Assembly (NCBI GenBank): GCA_001986395.2
Contig: MQVO02000063.1
Location: forward strand, 27,373-91,372
DNA from: Irpex lacteus
Taxonomy: Eukaryota > Basidiomycota > Agaricomycetes > Polyporales > Irpicaceae
Length of the DNA stretch: 64,000 bases
Reading direction: 5' to 3'
The first letter of the stretch is position 1. The number at the start of each line of letters is the position of its first letter. The notes under the pieces were generated by a model that searched no databases, was not told the origin of the DNA, and was given only the letters and a program-made list of their open reading frames with translations. This document shows positions 22,976 through 34,273 of this stretch, in pieces. The position numbers and the translations under genes were made by a program.

Positions 22976-25541
22976 ATGGGCCTCGCCGCTACTGTTTACT
23001 CGCGAAAGCTCTTCCGCTACGGGAATGGGCATCCCATGTGGTACCCTGAACCAAGTAAAGGCATTGATGGCCATATCCGCGACGTCCATCTCGGTGACGT
23101 TGTCTACGTTGACTCGCAGGATGGCAGGTTTCGACGCATATTCAACATCACTGTGGATGCCCAGCATGAACTGAACAAGGGCGGCGTTCCTGACGGATTC
23201 ACGCCCTTGTACTTGAACCCCATACTGCAATGCAGCAACGAAGTCGCTCTTGATCCCGGCTCGTTATGCAGTGAAGGTGTCGAGCGTTTGGAGGTAGACG
23301 GAAAAGCTGGAGTGTAAGTCCGTGAATATCTATTCCCTATATATAGCTCAAGCTCACCTCTCTCACGCAGTAAAGCATCTGCATGCGTCGGAGGTGTGGA
23401 TATGTCCTATACCTTCCAATGCACCAGCCACTCGGGCGCATTCCTGGATTTGAAGGATCACGCAAGGAGAGACTGGATCGAGCGGAATTCAAAGTTTACG
23501 GACTATATGCGTCAACACCACGCCAGCTGGTACGCGTTTGTCACAGGTTCGAAGGTGGGCCTTGAGTGCTCTCCAGAAGATATCGTACTCGTCCGTGGAA
23601 CCATGAAGACTTCCTCTTGGAATCTCGGCGCTTTTATCGGTCAAGAACATCGCCTCCACGATATCTCTGCTGGTGGAGATATTGCGTCTACCGCAACCGC
23701 TAGACTGAGGATTACGACAGAAAAAAATGAGGCTCCTCAGTGGTTGCAACGTCGCAGCCCACATTATGCTCGCTCGCAGACTTCTACATCACTTCCTCCG
23801 AATTCCTCAACACAGCAATTCAACCCCGCATCATCCGATAACTCGACTAGCAGTCTTCAAAACTCATTACATGAAAAGGCGCCAAGCTTGCAGAACGATA
23901 TTGAACCTCAGAAAGCCGCGAAGGACCAGTGTATTTTTCTGAGTTACTACAAGATCAAAAATCGTACTTTTCTCCCGAAAAGGATTGTGGCCAAGGCAGA
24001 TCCTCCAGTTCTCGACAAAGATCGGGACGGAACCGAAAGCATAGCGCAGCGCTTGCCCTTATTCGACGATGTCGAGCTGGAGTCGCACTACAATCCGGTA
24101 AGCTAGTATTGGAGGACATTCATGTGCATATATTGAAACAATTTTGAACAGCCCCGAACTCCGTTGGATGACATATTGGAATACATACTGGAGGTACTTG
24201 TTCACCTGATGGAGTATTCCTCACTAGCTATACGCTCATTATTCTCAGTATTCAGATGCCGACGTTGCAATGGCGAGCGATTTAGATATCCAGTTCTTAT
24301 TCTCGGTGAATGATATTTTGCTTCATCACTGCTGACCCTAATTTGCGGTAGTACTGAAGCGAGCCTTTCGGGTAGAATCGCCCCGCCCCACTTGATCTTG
24401 CGGCGGTCTTACATGAACAAAGACCCAGGATTATCGTCGACGAGTTCAAAGGTGTGAGATTTACTGCTAAAGCTGTAAGGTTATAGAATCTAAATACCAT
24501 ACAATTATAGCAGGTCAACTTGCCGTAGACCTTGATCCATCCGATGTTTGTCCCCTCCCTTTTGGTACAGGCACCATTGTCAGCGATACAATTGTTGACA
24601 TTTATTATCTTACAGGATCCTTCCATGGAACTCGAACTTGAAAACTCATCGAGCTCCCATCATGATACCAGTCCCCCGACTGCTTCTGACGATGCTACCG
24701 GTGCAAGGCAGTCTGCGTCCTCCCTCGCATCGACATCCCTTGACCGCAACCCAGCAATACACGAGTTATCTGCGGTGCAACAATTTCCCATCCATCCAAG
24801 AAATAGCTCAGCCAACTCCAGCGATCCTTCCACTGCCCAACATGCGCAGTACCATGACGGCGCCAACTCTACATCGCTGGCATCTGGCATGTCCGGAATG
24901 GCCGATGACTCTCGAAGGCTATCTATGCCTCATCGCGCATCATTGCCAGCTGGCCGCACGGTGCCTTCCCCTTCGTCTCAGTCTGAGCTCCTTCCCGACA
25001 CCGATGATCTGCTCATGAACACGCCCGTCCTACCGTATGACCTAGGACCTATCCGAGTCCCAGACTCGGAGCTCGTCGGTAAGAAGAAGCACAAGCGTGC
25101 TAGTGAGCTTTCATATCGTCGAAGTTACTCCGCGCGCTCATTTTTGGCGCAGTTTTCAAGGCCGAAAATGCTCTGGACGAGACATACAACCGTACGGGGT
25201 CACCATCGACTGAGGAGTGCAACGAACTGGCGAAGAAGTTAGAGAGGTCAGCTAGGAGCGTTCAAATTTGGTGAGCCTTCTGATCCTTTGGCGTCATATT
25301 CTCACCTCAATATCTGACGGAATGACGTTACAGGTTCCAGACCAAAAGGCGGGCCATGCATTTATGTACCAGGCAAGCGTCCAGCGTCCAAACTCAGCTG
25401 AGTTCAGAGCCTGCCGAAATCCATCCTCTCGCTGGAGAACTCCCAACAACGGACGAAGGTAGGTTCCAAGCCATTCGTGGACCTAGGTTGAGCGCAATTG
25501 CGTGCATTATCTCACGAGCCTTTGCACGAGTGGTGCGTTAA
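22976..25541 (+). CDS. Copy B of the GHPLW/PEP family, with C-terminal homeodomain (about 694 aa)
   Basis: Nine exons: 22976-23313, 23371-24097, 24152-24193, 24249-24305, 24376-24451, 24514-24545, 24616-25102, 25153-25270 and 25334-25541 (695 codons, no internal stop). Core: MGLAATVYSRKLF, GNGHPMWYPEP, YTFQCTSHSGAFLDLKDH, VLVRGTMKTSSWN, KDQCIFLSYYKIKNR, DDILEYILE, SDADVAMASD. After the phase-0 intron at 24546 comes a Ser-rich linker and then residues about 580-634: KKKHKRA, FKAENALDETYNRT, STEECNELAKKLERSA and RSVQIWFQTKRRAM. That is a homeodomain of normal length, split by introns after KKKHKRA and inside the W codon. Trp48, Phe49 and Arg53 are present, but the invariant Asn51 is Thr (ACC), so base recognition may be altered. 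The last intron is optional; both readings end at the same stop. The WPGY module of copy A is absent. Confidence 0.85.
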
Positions 25542-25899
25542 AGTTTCCGGGCGCTTGCATTCACCGGGCTGTGTTCCTTATCGGGAAGTTATCGTAGATA
25601 TACTTCGGTTTCGTTTCATCACTTTGACGGACTTGGTTGGTCGTCCCCCCGCGCTCAACGCCACTATGGTTGTTCACACCGATTCGCATTGGTCTCTTAG
25701 ATACTTATTGATAGCCTTTCCAGACTTCCACATATAGTGGTCCACTCCCGACCGTCCACCTCAGAGCTTTCTATTCACTCTGGGGTGTAAGTCGTCTTTC
25801 CGACTCTCTTTCTCATATCCAACTCCCGACACAACACAGCCCAACTGCAAACACACCACGATCAATCGAGAACAGGACCACAGGAACGAAATCCCGATG

Positions 25900-28620
25900 C
25901 ACCTTTTCAGCAGAACGTCTCTCAACTGAAGCGCTGTCGGGAAAGAGACCTGGAAAGGAGAGTTGCTGTGGGGAAGCGTGAGAACGTTGGTAATTTCAAA
26001 CTTCAACCGTGGGGTCGATCCGAAGTTTGAAGTTTGAGTGCGTTTTGATCTTGTTCCATCTATGCGCCACCTCGACCTTGGGTGTGTTGCCTCTTTTCAC
26101 TACAACGCGAGATTCGAAACGTACCTGGATCTTGGTCTATGTCACAATTCTGATTTCGTAGTCCATTCAAGCTACTGGAACAGCAAGACGACCGCTGGTG
26201 AGACGACCACTACTTACCAGTGACGCACCGGCCACCCGACCTCCGAACACTTGACACTCCCACAACTCTATCACTCTACCACGTCGCTCTGCCAATCACT
26301 CAAAGATTCAATTCAATAACCCCACAAGTTGCAAGCCACAAATTCGAAGAGGCACGGGGCAACAGCCGAAGTCCGAAGTCACGATGCTCGCTTTCCAGGG
26401 ACGGAGAAGCACGTAGGGAGGAAGGTTTGGGATGCATCGGAAGTGGCAATTGAGAATTCGAAGGGTTCGAAGGGTGGAAGGGACCCCAGATGTTGGTGAG
26501 CTCGTTCGTGGTCGCTGGTCGCGCCGGTGATTGAGTGAGAGAGTGTCGTCATTTTCGACTTGGAGGCGAGGAATGGACTAGGACTGGGATTTAGGTGCGT
26601 CTGACGAACAACTCATTCCGGTGTACCTCTGGCGTACTGACCTATTGTAGTTTTGTGTTCTGAGAAGGTCACCGGCCACCCATTACCATGTCATTAAACG
26701 AGGATTCGAACAGACCGTCCCAGTCTCAGAGGGACCAAGTGAAATTTCGAGGTCGAGGTCGGCCATCGTCGCAGAAGTAGACGTCGTAGACTCGTAGTGC
26801 CACCCGAACAGTCCTGGCGATCGACCACTGGCAGTTGATGTCTCATAATCACGACGACCGAAGACTGGATACCCGAGCTCGTTGGGATCGCGCAGGTAAG
26901 TACACCACCTCTCGTTTCGAAGTCAAAAAACCGCCGTGTCTTGTTCATGTTCTTTCCGACTTCTTCGAGGAAGTCGAAGAGAGCACAAACACGATCGTTG
27001 ACAGGTCTGGGCCCAGGATGTTCAAAGCTCGAGAAGATGGGCTCGGCGTGCCACTAATTGGAGTCGAGGAACTGTGGCCATGGCGGTTCCTTGGCGGTTC
27101 CACGAGCTTGAAGTACGCGACGGACGGAGGTGTGTGCTAGCAGGACATCCGAACTGAAAGTGAATAGATAGTAAGTGAGCAACAGTGCATTCTTCTACCC
27201 GCGACGCTGACTTAGTACTTATGTTTTACTGGCACGGTTCTTGGCCAGGGAGTTAAGAGTTGGACGCTCATCTTATCATTACGACTAGACTGTGTAAGAA
27301 GAAGACCCAAGTCAGAGGTCGTCGCGAACGCGCGGGTACACGATGAATTTACCACCGCTCGTCTCGAAGTCACAGAACGCCGTGTCCTGTTTGTGTTCTC
27401 TCCGACTTCTTCGAGGAAGTCGGATAAAACAAGACACGATTGGCGCGGTCTAGACTCACATAAGGTGAGCTTCCTGTGCAAGTGGCGGTCTCACTGGCAC
27501 TTACTACCAGTAGTACAGTGCTGGCAGGCCACTTGGATCTAATTTCATGAACGGGGTAAGTGATGGATAGTGCATTCTTCTACCCGCGACGCTGACTTAC
27601 ACTTGCCTGATCTTGGCCAAGGAGTTTACTAGAGTAGGACGCCCCAGTGGGCTTGTATGATTAGCAGTGTGGCAGAACTGAACTCACATCATGATGTGCC
27701 TTCTACGAATTCGAAGGCTTTGAGCTGGGCTTACGCGTCAGAGATGTCGCGATATGTCGTCACTATCGGGATGGGGGATGAACTGCAATTTAGGTGCGTT
27801 TGATGAACGACACGTTGAGCTTTGTTAGTTTTTGATGTAGGATAGCCAACCGTTGTTAGAATCCAACTGACAATGCAGTTGAATAAAGACTCGAATGCGA
27901 CCATTTCAAGTTCTCTGGCAGGAAACTTTTGTCAAGGGTTGGTCGAGGGCGCTCATGGACACGCTTTGAGCTCGTTATGTATAAATCACTGCCCGTCGCT
28001 GTTTCCGTCGCAGTCAACTCGTCCGAGTCGATGCCTCACATTCGCGACTACCATCCTATGCAAGAACATTCAAAGTTGTCGCGATCGCGCGGGTACACGA
28101 CCTACAGCGGCGCCGGTCGTCCGACTCAGAAGTCGAAAAAATGCCGTGTCGCGTCGGAGGATACAGTATCTAACGAGGAGAGGTTCTCCAGAAACAAAGA
28201 AGGTTCGGGACCTCGGAGATGAACTCAGCGTGCAAGACGAGGAACCGTGGCGGTCCCACAAGTGCGTTTAATATTAATGGTTCATTCTTCTACCCGCGAA
28301 ACTGACGCACGTACGCTTGACTGTTCTTGGCTTAGGGAGTTTAGAGTTGGACGCTCGAGCGGGTTCTTGAGTGACAGAGCCCGGCCGAACTCTCATGTGC
28401 CTTTTGGATATGGCCGTACGCGTCAAAAAGACGTCGCAGCACTGCACAGCATACATCCATACCTCCGACCCGAACGCTCTTCCCGGTCTTTGTGCCCACA
28501 TTCGTCGACGTGCCAGAAAATGCGCTACGTGCGTCTCCCATTTTCTGGTGCTCTGGTCTCCGCTGGCGAAAACGGAAACGGCGTCCTTAGGTTCATCTAT
28601 CGACGACGATGACGCACGTA
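25900..28620. repeat. Duplicated non-coding region and hairpin array, block II
   Basis: It matches block I in order: the GGGGAAGCGTGAGAACG stretch (25970-25990), the near-identical segment 26515-26961, then about three array units with TTCTACCCGCGACGCTGAC near 27190 and 27580 and a variant near 28290. Hairpins lie at about 26951-26987 and 27397-27426. No gene is supported. Confidence 0.7.
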
Positions 28621-29157
28621 TGGCTCTCGCCCCCGAATTCGAAGGCAGCGCATTCATGTGATGTGATATGTGGCGGACAGCTCGCCGGCGGGACGTCCGT
28701 GTGTTCTCAGCGTACGGACAGTGTGGAGTCACAGCGAGCTTCGAACTTCCCATCGCGAATCCTGTTCGATGGGCGTCCCACTCCGGCCTCCTCGTCCCGG
28801 ACGCGTCTCACCAGTAGACCAATACAGTCCCGTCCAGTCCTTTCTCGCTGTCCCACCACTGCGTCCCAGGCAATCCCGAGCGCAGTTCTCTCACTTATCG
28901 GTGCACGGACGTCTCATGATAACGTAATGCCCTCGTGAGCTGACTCCCACCCCATTAAGCCTATTCCCATCACCTCTATTCGGTCATCGGGCGAAGAGAT
29001 CTTCGACGTCAATTCAATTCAGTTGCGAGAAGCTCAGGACCCTGACCTTCGATCTCACACCAGCGCGGTCCTCCCACTCGCAGCAGTCACCGTATAAATA
29101 GTCCACGCCCCTCCGCTGACATGCCACTCCCTGCCCTCCATCAACCGAGAGACGAAG

Positions 29158-30271
29158 ATGCTGAACCGCGCGTTACCGTATTTTCTTGAAGATCGGACTG
29201 GTCAGCTCTCTGATACTGAGTACGATGATATATACGACCGGCTTTTCTTGCATGTCTCCTCTTCTTCGTCCTCACCTCCCCATCGTCTCCCTCCTCACCC
29301 TCCCCTCCTTCACCATCATCTCCTACATCTCAACATCCACTCACAATAACGATCTCCTCAACCCCCCGCCGCTCCTCCCCTCTCTCTCACTCCCACACCC
29401 ACCCACCAAACACGCGCCGCCTATCAAACTACGCCCAACCCAGCGAACCGAGCGTAACCCTCGAGTTCGGAGGTTCGAGGGGTGCGTTGAGTCTTGGGAC
29501 TGTTACGTTTAATACGAAGGCGAGGAGCGAGAGTTTGGGGATGGGGACGTGGTTGCGTAAGACGTCGCTTTTTAGTGGGTGAGTATATGCACGCTGCTTC
29601 TTGCGTATCACGTTTAATTGGAGCTCATGAATGCGGTTGTGGCATGTCTCTTACTTATATTGTATCAGGTCTCTGTCACGGAAGTTTACGGCGTCAGACG
29701 GAGAGGAGTATCGGTGGGTTTACCGGGGTGTCGAGGGGCATGAGTGGACTGTGAGTGTTCCGTCCCTCCAGCTTCTTGCTCTTTTCTGTATACCCTCGTA
29801 TGTGCGAATCTGCAACTCCACGCCGCAGTCCTGTATATGCATACGCATACATGCTCTTTGAGTCTCCATCTCCACTACCTCTTCCCTCTTCTCCATCCCC
29901 CTCTCCCTCTCCTTCTCCACCCTTTCTCTCTCCTTCCTCCTTCACCGTCCCCGTACTAAACGCGTTCAAGTACTAACATCCCACCCTCACACACAGCTCC
30001 TCACACCCCAATCCACCCAAATCGCCCACTATACACTCAAACACCCCTCCAAGCCCGCATACGGAACCTCGGGGAACGTGCTTGTGGTTTGTGAGGCGTA
30101 TGGGTGGATCGTTGTTGGTGAGTCTCTCATGTTTGTTGAGGTCTCTTGAGGAGAGTGAAGGGGGGGGGGGGGGGGGTGAATGTGGTGAATGTGATGCTGA
30201 TGAATATGGTGGTTGTAGAGGTGCTGACGAGTTTGATCGTTATGCGGTGTATCGCTGCGTACAGCCTTTGA
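29158..30271 (+). pseudogene. DUF6593-like copy S2, frameshifted in the Ser/Pro-rich linker
   Basis: The same four-exon layout as S1: ATG 29158, the end of the first exon near 29579, RWVYRGVEGHEWT, HYTLKHPSKPAYGTSG, and the end EVLTSLIVMRCIAAYSL followed by TGA (30269-30271). In the linker, near 29275-29290, the frame slips by one base: the ATG frame runs to a stop at about 29349, whereas the conserved part (SPLSHSHTHPPNTRRL, TVTFNTKAR) continues in another frame. One missing C in a C run would explain it. The third intron holds a 17-G tract (30160-30176). A TATA box (29093-29100) and promoter are conserved, so the lesion may be recent or a base-calling error. Confidence 0.75.
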
Positions 30272-31776
30272 TCTCCTCTCCCACTCTTTGACTGTTCGAC
30301 TCTTCAACTCCCCCGACGCTGCACCTGTTGAACTCTCTAGTCGTCGGTCGTCGGCCCACGTCGACGTCGACGTCAACGTAGAACGCGAAGACGAACTTTC
30401 CGAACGCTGCAACAACTTTGACTCTGCTACCGATGACTCCTATCACAACCTCCTCTTCCGGGGCCTTCAATACCAGTGCTAGACACCTGGCATGCAACGT
30501 CGTATAACCAGTGCCGTCAACTTGAACCTAGCATTCACACTCTGGCATTGTCTCACTCAGGCTATCATGACCTAGCTGCGGACTGGTCACTGTTCTACAT
30601 CTCCCGTCGATGTCCACACCACTTCGTACGTCGCCAAATCCATTTCGAATCCGCGGCTTTGGTGTCCACCACGCACTTCCTGCTCTTAGTCGACGTCGTC
30701 GCCCTCGCCTGTGTTTTCTGGTATAAAGGCGGGCATGCAAAATCCCGCTAGGAGCGTATCAGTCCGACCGAGTAAGTATCTCCAGGGGGATGTATCCATG
30801 CGCTGTTTAATTCAAGCTTGTAGTGTATATCCTCCGGACCCGTTCATGGCACATACGCTTCTCTTCCGGCCGGTACTCTCGAACCTTCAGGATCTCATCA
30901 GCCCTCGGTTTCGAGTTTGTTTGTGCATCACGGTGCCTTTGATTCACGTCGTCTGAGCATTTACCCCTCACATCATCTCACCTCTCATTCCACTCCCACG
31001 TTCTCGGCATCGTCATAATCGAACTCATGACTCACGGACAGCATTTCAATTCACTTCATTATTCACCGTTGGCATCGCTTCATTCATCTCCACTGACCTT
31101 TGGCCTCAAAACGAATGCCCCCGTCATTGAGTCATTAATAGTGTATACCATGTAGTAGTATCTCTACGCCGCCACTGTATTAGTAGCAACATACTCGAGG
31201 TCGATAAATCTCAAGCTTTACGCACATTGATGCTCTTTGTCGCTATCACAATATAGCATAAACGAACCACGTCACAACAATCCGGCGAAAACAGAGTCAT
31301 CTCGCGAACTACTAGTTGTACATGGTAAAAATGTGGTGATGGCTCGAACGAGTCGGGCATACACGTAGTACTTGTGTATTCCTACATTCACGGCTGGCGC
31401 TGAAGCATGGGCATTCGCAGCACACAATAACATGACTCTTCTGTACCAACCTCGACCTCAGAAGGAGGGCTCAATTTCGAACTCTAGGAAGAGGACGTAG
31501 CATCCAACGAACTATGTGCCGGATTGTACGCTAGGACAGGTACAAGATTTGAGTGCCTGTCTCTGCGCACTTCAAGGAGGTAAATTTGCTCGAACTTGAT
31601 TGCTCCTTGGGAACCCAGCCCCCATTGCAGTTGTGTGGTTGGCTGGTCCTGGCTAGCCTGTGTATTTTCTCAAGTTGAGCCGTGGTATCAAGGCTTTCCA
31701 GGTCTGCTTACTTCTACCAGCTTCTCTACTGCCTCTGCTACATCGCATGCTATATTTATATAGCTGGTTGATTTCT
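30272..31776. other. Intergenic, no gene seen
   Basis: Both strands carry only short frames. 30300-30960 has some similarity in composition to the flank of S1, but I could not align it by eye. Confidence 0.35.
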
Positions 31777-34273
31777 TCACGTGTTTTTCACATAAGGAAG
31801 GGGGGTATCCTGGCCACTGAAACCGAGTATTAGCCAGATAGGAATAGTCAAAGGCGGCAGAAAGGCACGAACGTTGATGTGATACGTCATACGCCTACCA
31901 TCGGGACTGATCGTATGTATCACTTCGTCATCTGCACCCAAGAGGTCCACACGACGATCCTTTATCTCTACCAGACGGACCCCGGCGCCATTCTTTGTGG
32001 TAAACCTGATGGGTGAGAGATCTAAAACCACGGAGTGTTCGTATTCCTGCGGTACTTCAATTAACGTCTTCGGCAGCAATTTTTCATTGCGTGCAAAGCG
32101 CAGGAATCTTTTAGCATTCATTTTATACTCATAGCTGCACGGGCGGATCGAAATGTCTTGCAGCTCATATTGTCGTTTCAGCTCTATCAATCGTGACATC
32201 CGACTGTAGATTTCAGTCATAGTAAGAGCAGGTAAGGAGTAGGAATCCTTTAAATCATACCTCGATGGGTCCAAAGGGGTCCTTCGTGTCTTCAACTCTG
32301 CAGAAGTATTAGCGGCATCAGGTATAGTATAGGCAGGATACCTGCCGTCCATGGCTGTGCGTAAGGATTCGGGATCTGAATCATCCTTACTGCATTGCTT
32401 GCAGCTAACACGATTGTAACTGGCAGGTTCACAAAAACGCCCCAGCCTGTAAAGAGAGCTCGCTTTGAGTGGGCAGTCAGGTGTAAAAGCTCAGCCCATC
32501 TTACACTTCGCATCTCTCGCACGGCTTGTACGATTTAAGGGTCATTAGGCCCGTTCGGGGAGAGTGAAGGGCGTCAAGTCCAAAAGCACTGTCTTGATCC
32601 TCGTGTATAGCCGATTGCGCTGTATCTTGGATCAACCTTCTGTGACTGTGTGCCAGGAGTGGCTCCGGCATGATAACCTGGTAATTTGGATGGTTAGCAT
32701 CGAAGATAATCTTCAGAATCAGACTGAAAAATCAAACATTTGCACAATTTGAACGAGGATCATCAAGTCGGCCAGCTATTTTCCGCAAGAAAAATGTCAG
32801 TTAATGTCTACCGATGTATCGGCTACGAGAAATCCATCACCTCTACAGCGATCAACGAGAATCCTTGGCTTGCGTTCGCGGAGAATGAGCGCAAGATCAT
32901 TAGGCGTATCCGGCTGCTGTTGTGATAATGATGTCACGGTCATTTCCACATTATGATGCAAAGCAATATGTGCATATGCCTACCGGTTTGAACAGGGCCT
33001 CAAGGTCTGCATCGTTAGCGATCGCGATGTCAGCGCCGGAGCGCTAAGAGAAAATAAGCATGAAATCTCATGACAAGGAAAAAAAACATGAAGAAGCACC
33101 TCAAGTATATAATCTAATAGATCATGCGTTGGCGTATGCGGCTAAAAAGGTATAGCATAAGTCCGGGAGAGGCATTGGAAGGAAAGATACCCACCGTAAT
33201 ATACGTAGACTGCGCTACGGAAGTGACCACCCCGCCATTTTCCTGCTCATCGGGCCAACCGCCAGGGAAGGGAGGGTCCGCATTACCCATAATTTTACTT
33301 GGTATGGGGGAATATGCTTTTCGAGGCTTGAGTCTATATCCAGAGAGGAATATACACTGCGTTCTCGAATGGATCGCGTTTTCTTTAGCAGCAGAGCGAG
33401 CAAAGTGTTGAGTGATGCTGACGGTGTCCATCGGCCTGTCTCTGGAAGAGATGGCAGCGTCCCCGATAGACGGCTGCGTCTGAGAACTCGGATGATATGG
33501 GCCACTGCGCATCTCGGGAGCAAGATGGGTGCTGCGTTCAGAGGTCAGTGCCCCACGAACACCTGCAATTTGTCCTATGCCTGCCATAATACGCCCCTTC
33601 AGCGAACGCTTTTGGTGAGGCAAAAAGGCAACAACTGTCCAGACGGACGTTTTTGTGGTTCCAGTGACGAGGATGATATCCTCAGGCCTGCAGTGTATAC
33701 CATACACATTCGTAGCAAAGGCATACCAGTGAGAATGATGAGCGACCAGGTACTCAATGAGGGCCTGATTATCCTTTAGCGTGGCCTTGGATGCATAGTC
33801 CTTCAGGCACAACATGGCGCCCTGGTCGCTCTCGCAGCGGTAGCTACCAGAGCCATCCACCGTCACCACCGATGATGGATCGCTGCTATCGATGCCCATG
33901 AGTATTCATCAAAGAAGCGGCATTGCACGACACACATTCCTATACCCGCTCCTATTTCTGTCCGCGTGACTGTTTTGCTCGAAAGGATGCCAGGGTTGAG
34001 TCGGTATTCCATAAAAGACTTGAGGTGATCCGGGATATCGTGCGGAATAAATCCTTCTGGAGTACCGCCGTCTTTGTTCCACTCATGCTCGGCGGGCTTC
34101 GTGATGTTGAAGAACCTCCAAAAACTACCTTCCTTGTCAACGTAGCCCACGTCCCCTAGTTCGATCTCGCGGATAGTTTTGTCGCGACCTTTCGTAGGTT
34201 CTGGACACCATAGAGGGAGTCCATGTCCGTAGCAGTAGAGCTCTTCCGCGTACACCCTTGGAGCAGGCAGCAT
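31777..34273 (-). CDS. Copy C of the GHPLW/PEP family, with Zn2Cys6-like cluster (about 695 aa)
   Basis: Eight exons from right to left: 34273-33936, 33885-33195, 33141-33100, 33043-32984, 32916-32841, 32775-32738, 32677-32505 and 32446-31777 (696 codons in frame). It is the most divergent copy. The MGLAAT start is lost; the first ATG gives MLPAPRVYAEELY, then GHGLPLWCPEP, GDVGYVDKEGSFWRFF, CLKDYASKATL, IILVTGTTKTSVW and TQCIFLSGYRLKPRK. Exon 4 is 60 nt instead of 57. Residues about 468-491 read CERCEVLGRFCEP ... SCKQC, i.e. C-x2-C-x6-C-x9-C-x2-C. This is the spacing of a fungal Zn2Cys6 cluster, but the sixth Cys is missing; an optional 36-bp intron at the C-terminal side does not restore it. 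A possible coiled coil follows (EIYSRMSRLIELKRQYEL, about 551-568), as in many Zn2Cys6 factors. The C-terminal 130 residues are unrecognised. Confidence 0.8.
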
